A stretch of 64,000 bases of DNA. Origin: Gordonia spumicola (lineage in GTDB: Bacteria; Actinomycetota; Actinomycetes; Mycobacteriales; Mycobacteriaceae). The stretch is from the NCBI RefSeq assembly GCF_009932475.1, contig NZ_BJOV01000002.1, forward strand, positions 558,001 through 622,000, read 5' to 3'. Below, one piece after another: positions 30,871 to 40,386 of this stretch. The notes beneath the pieces are model-generated. The model saw only the letters and a program-made list of their open reading frames with translations. It was not told the DNA's origin and ran no database searches. The translations under genes and the position numbers were made by a program. Position 1 is the stretch's first letter, and each line of letters starts with the position of its first letter.

Positions 30871-30910
30871 TTGAGCCGTGCCGGAGCGATAGCGCAGGCG
30901 CGTGTCGAAA
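30871..30910. repeat. Dispersed intergenic repeat, copy 4 (TTGAGCC...GTCGAAA)
   Basis: Starts TTGAGCC and ends GTCGAAA with a GC-rich centre holding GGAGCGATAGCGCAGGCG, similar to copies at 3323 and 9451-9543. It lies downstream of the GrpE-like gene and before the SulP terminator. Confidence 0.45.
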
Positions 30911-31035
30911 TGCCGTGAGGTCCGCTGGGACAGACGCATGCGGAACTCGAACACGCGAGGTTAAGACACGGCGTCCCGACTCTGCTGGCGAAACCCGCCA
31001 GTACGGGTATCCCGCGAATCGGATAGTCTCCTGAT

Positions 31036-31079
31036 GTCGCGCCCTCGTTTTTACGTGTGTGTTTGGGCGAGGGCGCGGC
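31036..31079 (-). terminator. Hairpin downstream of the SulP gene
   Basis: GTCGCGCCCTCG (31036-31047) pairs with CGAGGGCGCGGC (31068-31079) over 12 positions with one wobble. The 20-nt loop contains a run of five T on the plus strand. It begins 18 bp beyond the sulP-type gene stop on the minus strand. Confidence 0.55.
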
Positions 31080-31096
31080 ACTCGAAACGATCCCGA

Positions 31097-32815
31097 CTAT
31101 TTCGCATCGGGTTCCGATCCCGAACGCGACGGCTCCGACCGGAAGGCACGGATCGCGGTGCCGACACCGGGGAAGACGTGGTCGGCGGAGATCGTCGTCA
31201 TGATCCGCGCCGTCTCCAGCGATTCGCGCAGTTCCGGACTCACGCCGGCCAGCACGAAGCGCGCGCCGACGGAGTGGACGAAGCCGATGAGGCTCTGGAG
31301 CGACCGGGTCGCGGAGTAGTCGACGTCCGACATCGCCGAACAGTCCAGGACCAGCCAGACCACCGGATCGGGCGCACCCTTGACCAGCGCCGTCACGTCG
31401 TCGGAGAAACGTCCGACGTTGGCGTAGAACAGGTCGGCGTCGTACCGGAAGACGATCAGCCCCGGCAGGGTCTGCTGTCCGGGCTTGGCCGCCTCGTATT
31501 CGCGTTCGCCCTCGGGAGAGAGTCCGACGACGAACCGTTCCGGCCGGTACTGGCGGTGGATCATCTGCAGCAGCGACAGCACCATCGCCGCGACGATGCC
31601 GGTCAGCACCCCGAATCCGACGACCATCCCGGTGGTGATGATCGCGATCGCGAACTCCACCCGCCGGATCCGCCAGATGCTCACGAATGCGCCCACGTGG
31701 ATCAGTTCCAGGCCGACGACGAACACGACGCCCGCGAGCACCGCTTCGGGCAGGTGTGCGAGGGCGGGCGACGCGAACGCCACGACGACGATCGTCGCGA
31801 CGGCCATCGCCACGTTCGCGATCTGACTCCGACCGCGCTGCTGATCGAGGACGGCGGTCTTCGTCGGGCTCCCGTTCACCACGAACGTCCCGCTGACCGC
31901 GGCCGACACGTTGGCCGCCGCCAGCCCGAGGATGTCGCGGTTCACGTCCACCCGGTCGCCGTGCCGCTGCGCGAAGCTGCGGGCAGTCGCCGCGCTCTGC
32001 GCGAGGATCACCAGGAGGCAGCCGAACGGGACGGTCAACAGCTCCGGCGTCTTCGAAAGGATCTGATCCATCGCCGGAAAACTGATGGTCGGCAGACCCG
32101 AGTCGACGGGGCCGATGGTCGGCACCGACGACAGGTCGAACACCATGACCGCGACGATCGCACCGACGACCACCAGGATCGGCATCGGGAGCTGCGGACG
32201 GAGACGTTTCACGAGAAACAATCCGGCGACGGTCACCCCGCCGAAAGCCGTCGCCTCCCACCTCACGTCGCCGAGGTGTGTGAACACGTACGCCCACTTC
32301 CCCCACACGTGCGTCCCGTGCGCGTGCTCGATCCCGAGGAGGCCCGGCACCTGTTCGGTGACGACGAGGACGCCGACACCCGCGAGGAACCCGGTGAGGA
32401 CGGCCGTCGAGAGGAAGTCGCCGAGGAAGCCCAGACGCAGCACCCACGCGACCAACAACATCGCGCCGGTGATCAACGCGATGAGCCCGGCCCACGCCAG
32501 CCACTGCGACGTCGACGGGGCGAGCCCCGCAACGCCCAGCCCCGCGATGCCGGACGCGAGCAGCGCGGCCGTCGCCGAGTCGGCTCCGACGACCATGAGC
32601 CGTGAGGCCCCGACCAGAGCGAACACGATCGCCGGGAGGATCAGCGAGTACAGGCCCGCGCCGAGCGGGACCTGTGCGATGGAGCTGTAGCCCATCGCCT
32701 CCGGAATCGCGACGGCCGCGAGCGAGACGCCCGCGAGGACGTCGGCCCGCAGCCATCCGAGCTTGTAACCGCGCATCGACAGCGGCGTGATCGCCGCTGC
32801 GAGAGTCCTGTTCAC
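31097..32815 (-). CDS. SulP-family anion transporter with STAS domain
   Basis: 572 residues. Residues 20-425 form about 12-14 membrane segments with the SulP signature region near AAVAIPEAMGYSSIAQVPLGAGLYS and VVNGSPTKTAVLDQQRGRSQIA. Residues ~445-555 are a cytosolic STAS domain (LPGLIVFRYDADLFYANVGRF, then VVWLVLDCSAMSDVDYSATRSL). SulP proteins carry sulfate, bicarbonate or dicarboxylates; the substrate here is open. It follows the metallo-hydrolase by 18 nt on the same strand, so it may share the mscR transcript. GTG 32815 is the likely start. Confidence 0.9.
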   Translation of the reverse strand: MNRTLAAAITPLSMRGYKLGWLRADVLAGVSLAAVAIPEAMGYSSIAQVPLGAGLYSLILPAIVFALVGASRLMVVGADSATAALLASGIAGLGVAGLAPSTSQWLAWAGLIALITGAMLLVAWVLRLGFLGDFLSTAVLTGFLAGVGVLVVTEQVPGLLGIEHAHGTHVWGKWAYVFTHLGDVRWEATAFGGVTVAGLFLVKRLRPQLPMPILVVVGAIVAVMVFDLSSVPTIGPVDSGLPTISFPAMDQILSKTPELLTVPFGCLLVILAQSAATARSFAQRHGDRVDVNRDILGLAAANVSAAVSGTFVVNGSPTKTAVLDQQRGRSQIANVAMAVATIVVVAFASPALAHLPEAVLAGVVFVVGLELIHVGAFVSIWRIRRVEFAIAIITTGMVVGFGVLTGIVAAMVLSLLQMIHRQYRPERFVVGLSPEGEREYEAAKPGQQTLPGLIVFRYDADLFYANVGRFSDDVTALVKGAPDPVVWLVLDCSAMSDVDYSATRSLQSLIGFVHSVGARFVLAGVSPELRESLETARIMTTISADHVFPGVGTAIRAFRSEPSRSGSEPDAK

Positions 32816-32833
32816 CGCATCGTCACGGCCAGG

Positions 32834-33454
32834 TCAGTGACCCCGCCGAATCCACTCGGCGAGATCACCGGCCTCCGAGCCGACGGTGGTGTCGTCGCCG
32901 TGACCGGTGCACACGCGGGTGTCGTCGTCGAGGACGAGGATGCGGTCCCGGATCGACGCGATGATGTCGTCGAAGCTGGAGAACGACCGCCCGGTGGCTC
33001 CGGGGCCACCCCGGAACAGGGTGTCCCCGCTGAACAGGACCTTGGCCGACGGCGCCCAGATCACGCACGACCCCGGTGAGTGGCCGGGCGTGTTGATCAC
33101 CTCGAGGCGTTCACCGCCGACCTCGATCACCTGGCCGTCGGCGAGATCGCCGTGAGCGACGCCCGGATGAGTCTGCTCCCAGAGCATCTCGTCTCCCGGG
33201 TGGAGGAGAACCGGTGCGCCGGTCGCCTCCGCGAGTTCCGGTGCCACTCCAATGTGATCGTTGTGCGCGTGCGTCAACACGATCGCCACGACGGTCCGGT
33301 CGCCCACCGCGTCGAGGATCGGTGCGGCGTCGTGCGCGGCGTCGATGATGACGGCCTCGGCGTCGTCGCCGATCACCCACACGTTGTTGTCGACGTCCCA
33401 CGTCCCGCCGTCGAGCGAGAACGTGCCGGACGTGACGACGCGGTCGATCCTCAC
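32834..33454 (-). CDS. MBL-fold metallo-hydrolase linked to mycothiol formaldehyde oxidation
   Basis: 206 residues of the glyoxalase II-like beta-lactamase fold. The metal site is [10 protein letters not shown], followed by [16 protein letters not shown] and the final [12 protein letters not shown]. Its start overlaps the stop of the mycothiol dehydrogenase by 4 nt. In many actinobacteria this hydrolase gene pairs with mscR, and a role hydrolysing S-formylmycothiol to formate plus mycothiol is the natural inference. That activity is inferred from context, not from a specific motif. Confidence 0.88.
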   Translation of the reverse strand: MRIDRVVTSGTFSLDGGTWDVDNNVWVIGDDAEAVIIDAAHDAAPILDAVGDRTVVAIVLTHAHNDHIGVAPELAEATGAPVLLHPGDEMLWEQTHPGVAHGDLADGQVIEVGGERLEVINTPGHSPGSCVIWAPSAKVLFSGDTLFRGGPGATGRSFSSFDDIIASIRDRILVLDDDTRVCTGHGDDTTVGSEAGDLAEWIRRGH

Positions 33455-34539
33455 AGTTCCACGACCGATCGCAGCACCTTGCCCGCTTCCATCGACTCGA
33501 ACGCCTCGTTCACACCCTCGATGCCGATGCGCTCGGTCACGAACTTCTCCAACGGGAGGCGACCCTGCAGGTGCAGGTCGACGAGCATCGGGAAGTCGCG
33601 TTCGGGCAGGCAGTCGCCGTACCAGGACGACTTCAGCGAACCGCCGCGGCTGAAGAAGTCGACGAGCGGCATCTCCAGTCGCATCTCCGGCGTCGGCACA
33701 CCGACCAGGACGACGGTCCCGGCGAGATCACGCGCGTAGAACGCCGTCTCGTACGTCTCCGGGCGTCCGACGGCGTCGATGACCACGTCGGCCCCGTTGC
33801 CCCCGGTGAGGTCGCGGACGGCCTCGGCGACGTCGTCGATGCTCGACGCGTCGACCGTGTGAGTCGCGCCGAGTTCGGTGGCCCAGTCGAACTTGCCCGG
33901 GTCGCGGTCGACGGCGATGATCGTCGTCGCACCCGCCAGACGGGCGCCCGCGATCGCCGCATCGCCGACGCCGCCGCAGCCGATGACGGCCACCGAGTCG
34001 CCGCGCGACACACCGCCGGTGTTCATCGCAGCGCCGAGGCCCGCCATCACACCGCAGCCGAGGAGGCACGCGACGGCGGGATCCACCGACGGATCCACCT
34101 TGGTGCACTGTCCCTCGTGGACGAGGGTCTTCTCGGCGAACGCACCGATCCCCAGCGCGGGCGACAACTCGGTGCCGTCCGTGAGGGTCATCGGCACGCT
34201 CGCGTTGTGCGTGTCGAAGCAGTACCAGGGACGTCCCCGCTTGCAGGCGCGGCACTCACCGCACACGGCGCGCCAGTTGAGGACGACGAAGTCGCCGACC
34301 TCGACGTGCGTCACACCCGACCCGACGGATTCGACGACGCCCGCAGCCTCGTGACCCAGCAGGAACGGGTACTCGTCGTTGATGCCGCCGGTCGCGTACG
34401 CGAGGTCGGTATGGCAGACGCCGCACGTCTGGATCTTCACGACGACGTCGTTCGCACCCGGATCGGGGATCACGATGTCCACGAGTTCGGTCGGCGCGTT
34501 CTTGATGCGGGAGATCACTCCCTTGACGACCTGGGACAA
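33451..34539 (-). CDS. mscR: S-(hydroxymethyl)mycothiol dehydrogenase (mycothiol-dependent formaldehyde dehydrogenase)
   Basis: 362 residues of the zinc alcohol dehydrogenase family. Catalytic zinc ligands are in [10 protein letters not shown] and [10 protein letters not shown]. The structural zinc loop is [21 protein letters not shown], a variant typical of the mycothiol enzymes. The NAD site is [16 protein letters not shown]. It oxidises the formaldehyde-mycothiol adduct and also reduces S-nitrosomycothiol. The start codon is TTG 34539, supported by GGAGG 7 nt upstream. It leads a likely mscR - hydrolase - SulP transcript. Confidence 0.93.
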   Translation of the reverse strand: MSQVVKGVISRIKNAPTELVDIVIPDPGANDVVVKIQTCGVCHTDLAYATGGINDEYPFLLGHEAAGVVESVGSGVTHVEVGDFVVLNWRAVCGECRACKRGRPWYCFDTHNASVPMTLTDGTELSPALGIGAFAEKTLVHEGQCTKVDPSVDPAVACLLGCGVMAGLGAAMNTGGVSRGDSVAVIGCGGVGDAAIAGARLAGATTIIAVDRDPGKFDWATELGATHTVDASSIDDVAEAVRDLTGGNGADVVIDAVGRPETYETAFYARDLAGTVVLVGVPTPEMRLEMPLVDFFSRGGSLKSSWYGDCLPERDFPMLVDLHLQGRLPLEKFVTERIGIEGVNEAFESMEAGKVLRSVVEL

Positions 34540-34579
34540 CCCCGGTCCTCCTGTTCTGTTGTGGTCGAGAGTTCGCGTA

Positions 34580-35134
34580 CTACTTGAGGGCGTCGGTCAG
34601 CTGCGCCTTCGTCATGCTGGAGTAGCCCTTGACACCCTTCGCCTTCGCTTCGGCCTTCAGCTCGGCGACCGTCTTCGCTCCGGCCTTCGCGGGTGCGGCC
34701 TTCGCCGGGGCCGTCTTGGCGGGTGCCGCCTTCTCGGCAGTCTTCGTCGGAGCGGCCTTGGCGGCCGTCTTCGCCGGGGCGGCCGTCTTCTTGGCGGCGC
34801 TCTTGGCCGGCGTCGCCTTCGCTGTGGTGGTCTTGGCGGGCGTCGTCTTCGCCGGAGTCTCTGCCTTCTTCGCCGGAGCCTTCTTCTCTGCGGCCTTCTT
34901 CGCTGGGGCCTTCTTCTCGGGGGCCTTCACAGCAGCGGGCTTCACAGCGGCAGGCTTGTCAGCGGCGGGCTTCGCGGCGGGCTCGACCTTGGGCGGAGCC
35001 GCGGCGGGCTCGGGGTCCTTCTTGTTCAGCGGCGAAAAGGCGAGGACGGTGTCGCGCAGGGCGACCACTTCCGCGGAGAGGCGCTTGACCTCCTCCTCGA
35101 GACGGGCGAGCAGGGCGTTCTTCTTGGCAGCCAT
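34580..35134 (-). CDS. Lys/Ala-rich H1-like protein with C-terminal Rho-N/SAP-like domain
   Basis: 184 residues. A short coiled coil ([23 protein letters not shown]) is followed by ~110 residues of Lys/Ala/Pro repeats (units such as KKAPAKKA and AKTAPAKA), like histone H1 tails. The last 30 residues ([30 protein letters not shown], positions 155-184) match the Rho N-terminal/SAP-type nucleic-acid-binding helices. Such proteins are basic DNA- or RNA-binding, nucleoid-type factors in actinobacteria. GGAGGGAA sits before ATG 35134. The Ala/Lys tract is compositionally extreme and may vary in length between strains. Confidence 0.75.
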   Translation of the reverse strand: MAAKKNALLARLEEEVKRLSAEVVALRDTVLAFSPLNKKDPEPAAAPPKVEPAAKPAADKPAAVKPAAVKAPEKKAPAKKAAEKKAPAKKAETPAKTTPAKTTTAKATPAKSAAKKTAAPAKTAAKAAPTKTAEKAAPAKTAPAKAAPAKAGAKTVAELKAEAKAKGVKGYSSMTKAQLTDALK

Positions 35135-35245
35135 CGGCAGTTCCCTCCGAATAGACGTCGAGCCCGACCGGCCGTTCCGAACAGGCTTGCTTTCACACCC
35201 TACGGCGCGAACGCCGCTGGTGGGATGTGTGACGCGGAGTTCGTG

Positions 35246-36394
35246 TCAACTCGTGTGCACGGCGTTCACCCGCAGGTCGGCGTCGAGGATCACGAAGTCG
35301 GCGCGTCGTCCCACCGCGAGGACTCCGATGTCGTCGCGCCGCAGCACGCGAGCGGGGGTCTCCGAGCACATCACGGACGCCGCGATGAGGGCGTCGTCGT
35401 CGGACATCGGCTCGGGAGCGCGACGCAGTCCGGCGACGGTACGCGCGAACAGTCCGTCCATCGTCGCGGTGCTGCCCGCGATCGCATCGGTGCTGCGCAG
35501 GCGCGCGACGCCGTCGCGGACGTACACGTCGAGCGAGCCGAGCAGGTAGTCGCCGTCCGCCATGCCCGCGGCGACCATCGAGTCGGTCACGAGCGCCACC
35601 CGGTGCGAGCCGACGCGCCGCTGCACCTGCGCCACCAGCGACGGGTGCAGGTGGACGCCGTCGCCGATCAATTCGACGACGGCGCGCGGGTCTTCGAGCA
35701 GCGCGAGGATCGGGCCGGGTTCCCGATGACCGAGCGGGGCCATCGCGTTGAACAAGTGGGTCGCGACGCTCGCCCCGCGGTCGAGCGCCGCGCGGGTCTG
35801 GTCGTAGGTGGCGTCGGTGTGGCCGACGGCCACGCGCACTCCCGCCGCCGTGAGTCGTTCGACGGCGTCGAGCGCCCCGGGCAGTTCGGGGGCGATGGTG
35901 ACCATCGCGATGGTCCCGTCGGCGATCTCCAGGAGACTGTCGATCTCGGCGAGGTCGGGGCTGCGGAGCCTGTCCGGCGCGTGTGCGCCGCACCGCGAGT
36001 GCGCGATCCACGGTCCTTCGAGATGGATGCCTGCGATCGCTCCCGCGCGGACCAGCGGCGCGAGGCGACCGACAGTCTCGGCGAGTTCGTCGGGGCTCGC
36101 GCTGACCGTGCTGGCGACCGTCGTCGTCGTCCCGTGAGATCGATGGAACGCCGATGCGACCTTCACCTGGTCGGCGTCGCCGTCGGTGTACGACGCGCCT
36201 CCCCCGCCGTGGACGTGCATGTCGACGAATCCCGCGACGATCGTGCCGTCCGGGTGGTGCTCGTCCGCGACCGACGGCGGCGCACCGGCGCCGACGCCGT
36301 CGACGAGACCGTCGGCGATCGACAGCCATCCCGGGCGGTGCACCGCGCCGTCGGCGACGACGGCAGCTGCCGACACGATCCGATGGGACGTCAT
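35246..36394 (-). CDS. nagA: N-acetylglucosamine-6-phosphate deacetylase
   Basis: 382 residues, amidohydrolase fold. Landmarks in order: FVDMHVHGGGG (metal site), GIHLEGPWIA, VGHTDATYDQ, THLFNAMAPLGHREPG and LVTDSMVAAGM with the catalytic Asp. It removes the acetyl group from GlcNAc-6-phosphate, feeding amino-sugar recycling. GGGGGAGAGGAG lies before ATG 36394. No nagB or sugar transporter gene is adjacent, so the rest of the pathway must be elsewhere. Confidence 0.94.
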   Translation of the reverse strand: MTSHRIVSAAAVVADGAVHRPGWLSIADGLVDGVGAGAPPSVADEHHPDGTIVAGFVDMHVHGGGGASYTDGDADQVKVASAFHRSHGTTTTVASTVSASPDELAETVGRLAPLVRAGAIAGIHLEGPWIAHSRCGAHAPDRLRSPDLAEIDSLLEIADGTIAMVTIAPELPGALDAVERLTAAGVRVAVGHTDATYDQTRAALDRGASVATHLFNAMAPLGHREPGPILALLEDPRAVVELIGDGVHLHPSLVAQVQRRVGSHRVALVTDSMVAAGMADGDYLLGSLDVYVRDGVARLRSTDAIAGSTATMDGLFARTVAGLRRAPEPMSDDDALIAASVMCSETPARVLRRDDIGVLAVGRRADFVILDADLRVNAVHTS

Positions 36395-36612
36395 CAGGAC
36401 TGCACTCCTCTCCCCCGGACGCGGGGTCCATCCGAGGGTATCGACAGTCGGGGCCGGGCCGCGGCGAGTCGCGTGAATGACATATCGTCGTCCGTTCGGT
36501 CCAAATACGGCATTCGGAGTGACGGTGTCGCGACGAGACGCGATGGACTGGACGAGAACAGTCAGGCCGTCCGAGCGGGCCCGCCGACATCGAGACGAGA
36601 CCAGGGAGCATC

Positions 36613-38166
36613 ATGACGTACCCCCCGAGCTATCCATTCCCGCAGCAACCCGGTTTCAACGGCGCCGCGGCCGCGGCCTACGACGCCCAGCGGCGCAGTC
36701 GGCGTCGAATGACGGTGATCCTGTCGGCGATCGTCGCGATCCTGTCGGTGGTTCTGGCGATCGGCGCGATCAAGGTGTACCAGGATAAGACGGGCAACAT
36801 CATCATTCCGGCGTTGAGCCTGCGGAACGCGGACGACCCCGGTCCCGACCCGTTCACCCCGTCGGTCTCCCTGGCCCGCAACACGACGCCGATGCAGAAC
36901 CATGCGCGCGGCGTCGGCTACCAGGGCGTGCGGGCCGTCAACGGCACCGATCCCGGCCTGTACGGCACGACGGGGACGTCGTCGTGCGACACGGCCGCGC
37001 TCGGCAACTACCTCAACTCGAATCCCGGAGCCGCGGCCGCATGGGCGAGCGTGTTCGGCATCCGCACCTCGGACATCCCGTGGTACCTGAACACCCTCAC
37101 GCCGGTGGTCCTGACCGCCGACACGTGGGTCACCAACCACGCGTACCGCGGCGGCGTCGCCGAGCCGTTCCAGTCGGTCCTGCAGGCCGGCACTCCCGTC
37201 TACGTCGACTCGCTCGGCGTCCCGCGCGCCGTCTGCTCGTGCGGCAACCCGCTCCGTCCGCCGTCGTCCGCCCCCATCGGCGGTTTCCGCGTGAAGGGCG
37301 ACCCGTGGCGCGGCTTCGAACCCAAGAACACGTACAAGATCACCTACAACACGCAGAACACGACCGTCGTCAACAACACGACGACCGTCGTGAACGCACC
37401 GGCGGGCACCCCGGCTCCGCTGTCGCAGATCACCCTGCAGAACATCGTCAGCCAGGTCCTGGAGACGGTCACCGTGGGCAAGACGCTCGACCTGCCCGAT
37501 CCGCCCGCCGACGTGCAACTGCCCGACCCCGCGTCGTTGAACGTTGCCCCGACGTTCGCGAAGGGCGCCGCGGCCGACAACGGCCTGCAGGAGAACAGCG
37601 ACAAGCCCGCCGACAACGTCGTCGAGCAGGCGTCGGAGAACAAGGACGCACCGGTGATGGAGGCCGAGTCGTCGGAGACCGACGCGCCGAGCGCCACGGA
37701 CACCGTGGCGCCGGGCGAGACGTCGCCGACCGACCCCGCCGTGAGCCCCGGCACCACGGTGCCCGGCGTCCCGTCCGACACCGCCACATCCACACCGGAG
37801 ACGTCGTCGACCACCACGACAACGCCGACCTCGTTCAGTTCGTCCGGTGACGCCATCGGTTCGTTGACGTTCTCCTCGGGAGGCGCCAGCGTGACGTGCA
37901 CCCTCCCGTCGAGCTTCGACTCGTCGACCGTCACCGCCACGTGCAGCGACTCGGTGAGCCGCGAGTTCAACGCGTCCGACCTCGAGCAGTCCGGCGTCTC
38001 GTCCGCACTGTCGTCGTCGAGCGATCAGGTCTGGCGGATCACCGCCGTCGGTTCGTCCGAGAGCCTCGCCGTCTCCAGCGCCTCGTGGCAGACGCTCACC
38101 CCGGAGACCACCAGCTCCGAGGAGACGACGACCAGTTCCGAAGAGACGACCGAGCCCGGGGAGTAG
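36613..38166 (+). CDS. DUF6777-type membrane-anchored protein
   Basis: 517 residues. A Pro-rich cytosolic start is followed by one membrane helix (VILSAIVAILSVVLAIGAIKVY, ~34-55). An extracellular DUF6777-like domain follows (about 80-240: FTPSVSLARN, LYGTTGTSSCDTAALGNYL, LTPVVLTADTWVTNHAYRGG, PRAVCSCGNPLRPP), with three Cys that may pair. From ~300 it is Ser/Thr/Glu-rich, and ~405-495 is a second beta domain (GSLTFSSGGASVTCTLPSSF). The function of DUF6777 is unknown. The topology suggests a cell-surface sensor or binding protein. A long hairpin follows the gene. Confidence 0.75.
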   Translation: MTYPPSYPFPQQPGFNGAAAAAYDAQRRSRRRMTVILSAIVAILSVVLAIGAIKVYQDKTGNIIIPALSLRNADDPGPDPFTPSVSLARNTTPMQNHARGVGYQGVRAVNGTDPGLYGTTGTSSCDTAALGNYLNSNPGAAAAWASVFGIRTSDIPWYLNTLTPVVLTADTWVTNHAYRGGVAEPFQSVLQAGTPVYVDSLGVPRAVCSCGNPLRPPSSAPIGGFRVKGDPWRGFEPKNTYKITYNTQNTTVVNNTTTVVNAPAGTPAPLSQITLQNIVSQVLETVTVGKTLDLPDPPADVQLPDPASLNVAPTFAKGAAADNGLQENSDKPADNVVEQASENKDAPVMEAESSETDAPSATDTVAPGETSPTDPAVSPGTTVPGVPSDTATSTPETSSTTTTTPTSFSSSGDAIGSLTFSSGGASVTCTLPSSFDSSTVTATCSDSVSREFNASDLEQSGVSSALSSSSDQVWRITAVGSSESLAVSSASWQTLTPETTSSEETTTSSEETTEPGE

Positions 38167-38180
38167 TCTTCGCCGAACCG

Positions 38181-38220
38181 CCGAGGGGCGCGTCCAGTTC
38201 ACGCTGGACGCGCCCCTCGG
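38181..38220. terminator. Bidirectional terminator, 17-bp perfect stem
   Basis: CCGAGGGGCGCGTCCAG (38181-38197) and its exact complement (38204-38220) enclose a 6-nt loop. AACC and GGTT extend the stem outside. It sits between the convergent DUF6777 and small hypothetical genes. Confidence 0.85.
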
Positions 38221-38227
38221 TGGTTGA

Positions 38228-38680
38228 TCAGGTGAACTCGCGCCACATGTCGTTCTCGTCGCCGAGGAGATAGGCGGGATCGGGGACGCCCCACACCTCG
38301 CGGAGCGCGTATTCGACGGCGAGAGCCGCCTCGTCGACGTGGCGTCGCTCGAATTCGAGGATCAGCGTGTCCTCGGCGGGCACCCAGCCCCGGTCGCGGA
38401 GCATCGTGACGCGCCCGGACCGTTCGCGCTCGTCCGCCGACAACTGGGCGATCTCGATCATCAAGGCCAGCCCGTCGTCGCCGATGTACGCCGCGTCGAG
38501 CTGTGCCGTCAGGCCCGTCCAGCTGGTGACGGCGTCGTACACCGAGAACGGGTAGCCCTGCGTCAGATCGGACAGATAGTCGGCGAGTCGAATTCGGAAG
38601 TCGCGCCACCTGGCGTCGAGCTCGGCGTCGAACGCGGACTCGTCGAATCCGTTGATGTCCTCGGTGATCGGGTCGGTCAC
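38228..38680 (-). CDS. Hypothetical acidic protein
   Basis: 150 residues, acidic, no membrane helix or signal. Begins VTDPITEDINGFDESAFDAE and contains LADYLSDLTQGYPFSVYDAV and a closing PAYLLGDENDMWREFT. I recognise no domain. GTG 38680 was chosen because GGAGG is 7 nt upstream; a longer GTG start at 38722 has no ribosome site. It is convergent with the DUF6777 gene and shares its terminator. Confidence 0.65.
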   Translation of the reverse strand: MTDPITEDINGFDESAFDAELDARWRDFRIRLADYLSDLTQGYPFSVYDAVTSWTGLTAQLDAAYIGDDGLALMIEIAQLSADERERSGRVTMLRDRGWVPAEDTLILEFERRHVDEAALAVEYALREVWGVPDPAYLLGDENDMWREFT

Positions 38681-38858
38681 AACACACCTCCGAAAGCAGG
38701 CGAGAGCTGGCGTGGGTCCCACGGTAACGCGGTATCCGCGATCGATGGAGGATTACGTGGCGGCACGCCGCATGGGCGGTTCCCCCACAGTTCCATTTTC
38801 GGTCTGCTTCTCCGAGGAATAGGCCGAATGAGGACAGATCAACGGCTCGCCATCTCCG

Positions 38859-38871
38859 TACCGTTCACTCC
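38859..38871 (+). promoter_or_regulatory. Leaderless promoter of the amine oxidase, -10 TACCGT
   Basis: TACCGT (38859-38864) is followed by 7 nt and ATG 38872. No ribosome site is present before the ATG. Confidence 0.45.
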
Positions 38872-40224
38872 ATGACCAGCACACGAACAGCCACGTACAG
38901 CACAACCGTCGCGATCGTCGGCGCCGGGATCTCCGGATCCGCGGCCGCTCATCGACTGATGAACCACGGCATCTCCGACATCGTCGTCCTGGAGGCGTCG
39001 GACAGTCCCGGCGGACGCACCGGGTTCATGTCTGTCGCCGGAGCCGTCCTCGATGCAGGCGCACAGTTCATCCGTCCCGAACAGGAGTCGTTGAGTGCAC
39101 TTCTCGGCGAGCTCGGCCTCTCCGTGGTCGCGTTGGACGCGCCCGGCGAACCGGTCTGCCGGGTCGCACCGCCCGTCGATCATCCCCAACTGAAGGCCTT
39201 CGTCGACCGACTGTCGGACACCGTCCGCTTGATGGACACGGACACGCCATGGACTCACCCCGACGCCGAGTGGCTCGACTCCATGTCCGTCCTCGAGTGG
39301 GCCGAGGACGGCGGAGTCGACGACCCTGCCGTTCTGGGCTATCTGAACACCCGCACGGAGAGCATGCTCTCAGCGCCGGGCGACGCGGTCTCGGCCCTGT
39401 GGTTCGTCTACTTCGTCGCAGCCTCCGGTGGATGGGAGGAGTTCAGCACCGGCACCCTGAGCTATCGGGTCGCGGGCGGGATCGGACAGATCGCCACCCT
39501 GGTCGGCGAACGGCTCGGCGACAGGCTCCGCACGAGGTGCCCCGTTGTCCGGGTCGATCACCGCGATGAGTCGGTGTTGCTCACCAACGCCGACGACTCG
39601 ACGGTCGAGGCCGAGCACGTCGTGTTCGCCTGCTCTCCGAGCGAGCTGACGCGCATCGAGTTCGAGCCGCGGCTGCCGACCTCGCGACGACTCCTCAATG
39701 AAGGCTGGACCATGGCAGGCGGAATGAAGTTCGCGCTCGCCTATCGGACTCCGTTCTGGCGCGACCTCGGGTTCAACGGTCAGATCATCCCCGATGCGGA
39801 CACTCCCCTGTCCAGCGTCTGGGACAACACGCCCGACGGAAACGGTCCCGGCATACTCATGGGACTCACGAGCCGACGCCGATTCGACGAACGGCTTCCC
39901 GCAGACCCTGCCGAACGCATCGCGGCGATCGAGTCCTACATCGCGGAGGCGTTCGGTGAATCGACACCGAAGTCGATCGACTACGTGGAGAAGCTGTGGG
40001 GAGACGAGGAGTGGGTCTCCGGGTGCATGTCGACGAATCCGCCGGGCTCGGTGCTCGCCCACTGGTCATCGATCCAGGAATCCGTCGACCGCCTGCATTT
40101 CGCCGGAACAGAGACGGCCGACCGCTTCAACGGATACGTGGAGGGCGCGATTCGGGCAGGAAATCGCGTAGCCGACCATCTCGTCGCAGAACTCGAAGAG
40201 CGCGCGAACGCGCAGTCTGCCTAA
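38872..40224 (+). CDS. FAD-dependent flavin monoamine oxidase family protein
   Basis: 450 residues. The N-terminal Rossmann fold is VAIVGAGISGSAAAHRL, followed by VLEASDSPGGRTGF, the second flavin motif of the amine oxidase family. The C-terminal FAD contact is LHFAGTETADRFNGYVEGAIRAGNRVA. It should oxidise an amine with oxygen, giving aldehyde, ammonia and peroxide; the amine is unknown. There is no signal peptide. It stands alone between a hypothetical gene and a hairpin terminator. Confidence 0.9.
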   Translation: MTSTRTATYSTTVAIVGAGISGSAAAHRLMNHGISDIVVLEASDSPGGRTGFMSVAGAVLDAGAQFIRPEQESLSALLGELGLSVVALDAPGEPVCRVAPPVDHPQLKAFVDRLSDTVRLMDTDTPWTHPDAEWLDSMSVLEWAEDGGVDDPAVLGYLNTRTESMLSAPGDAVSALWFVYFVAASGGWEEFSTGTLSYRVAGGIGQIATLVGERLGDRLRTRCPVVRVDHRDESVLLTNADDSTVEAEHVVFACSPSELTRIEFEPRLPTSRRLLNEGWTMAGGMKFALAYRTPFWRDLGFNGQIIPDADTPLSSVWDNTPDGNGPGILMGLTSRRRFDERLPADPAERIAAIESYIAEAFGESTPKSIDYVEKLWGDEEWVSGCMSTNPPGSVLAHWSSIQESVDRLHFAGTETADRFNGYVEGAIRAGNRVADHLVAELEERANAQSA

Positions 40225-40229
40225 GGCGC

Positions 40230-40271
40230 GTCTCCCGACTCGCCAATCCCGAGCGAAGCGAGTCGGGAGAC
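40230..40271 (+). terminator. Hairpin after the amine oxidase gene
   Basis: GTCTCCCGACTCGC (40230-40243) pairs perfectly with GCGAGTCGGGAGAC (40258-40271) around a 14-nt loop, 6 nt beyond the stop. There is no T-run. Confidence 0.65.
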
Positions 40272-40312
40272 ACGCGAGAACCCACTCGCGATCGAACTCA
40301 TAGACTATTTTC

Positions 40313-40341
40313 TTGTGATTTTACACACATTGAACTAGAAT
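40313..40341 (+). promoter_or_regulatory. Near-consensus promoter of the DUF222/HNH gene
   Basis: TTGTGA (40313-40318), a 17-bp spacer and TAGAAT (40336-40341) make one of the best sigma-70-like promoters in the window, inside an AT-rich stretch (40296-40345). The gene start lies 46 nt downstream with its own strong ribosome site. Confidence 0.6.
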
Positions 40342-40386
40342 GGAGACAACGAAAGAACCAGGCACCCGGCGAAGGAGGTGGACACC

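Noticed and set aside
34580..35134. HU-type DNA-binding protein (HupB)
   Set aside because: The Lys/Ala tail is similar, but there is no HU fold; the N-terminus is a coiled coil and the C-terminus is Rho-N/SAP-like.
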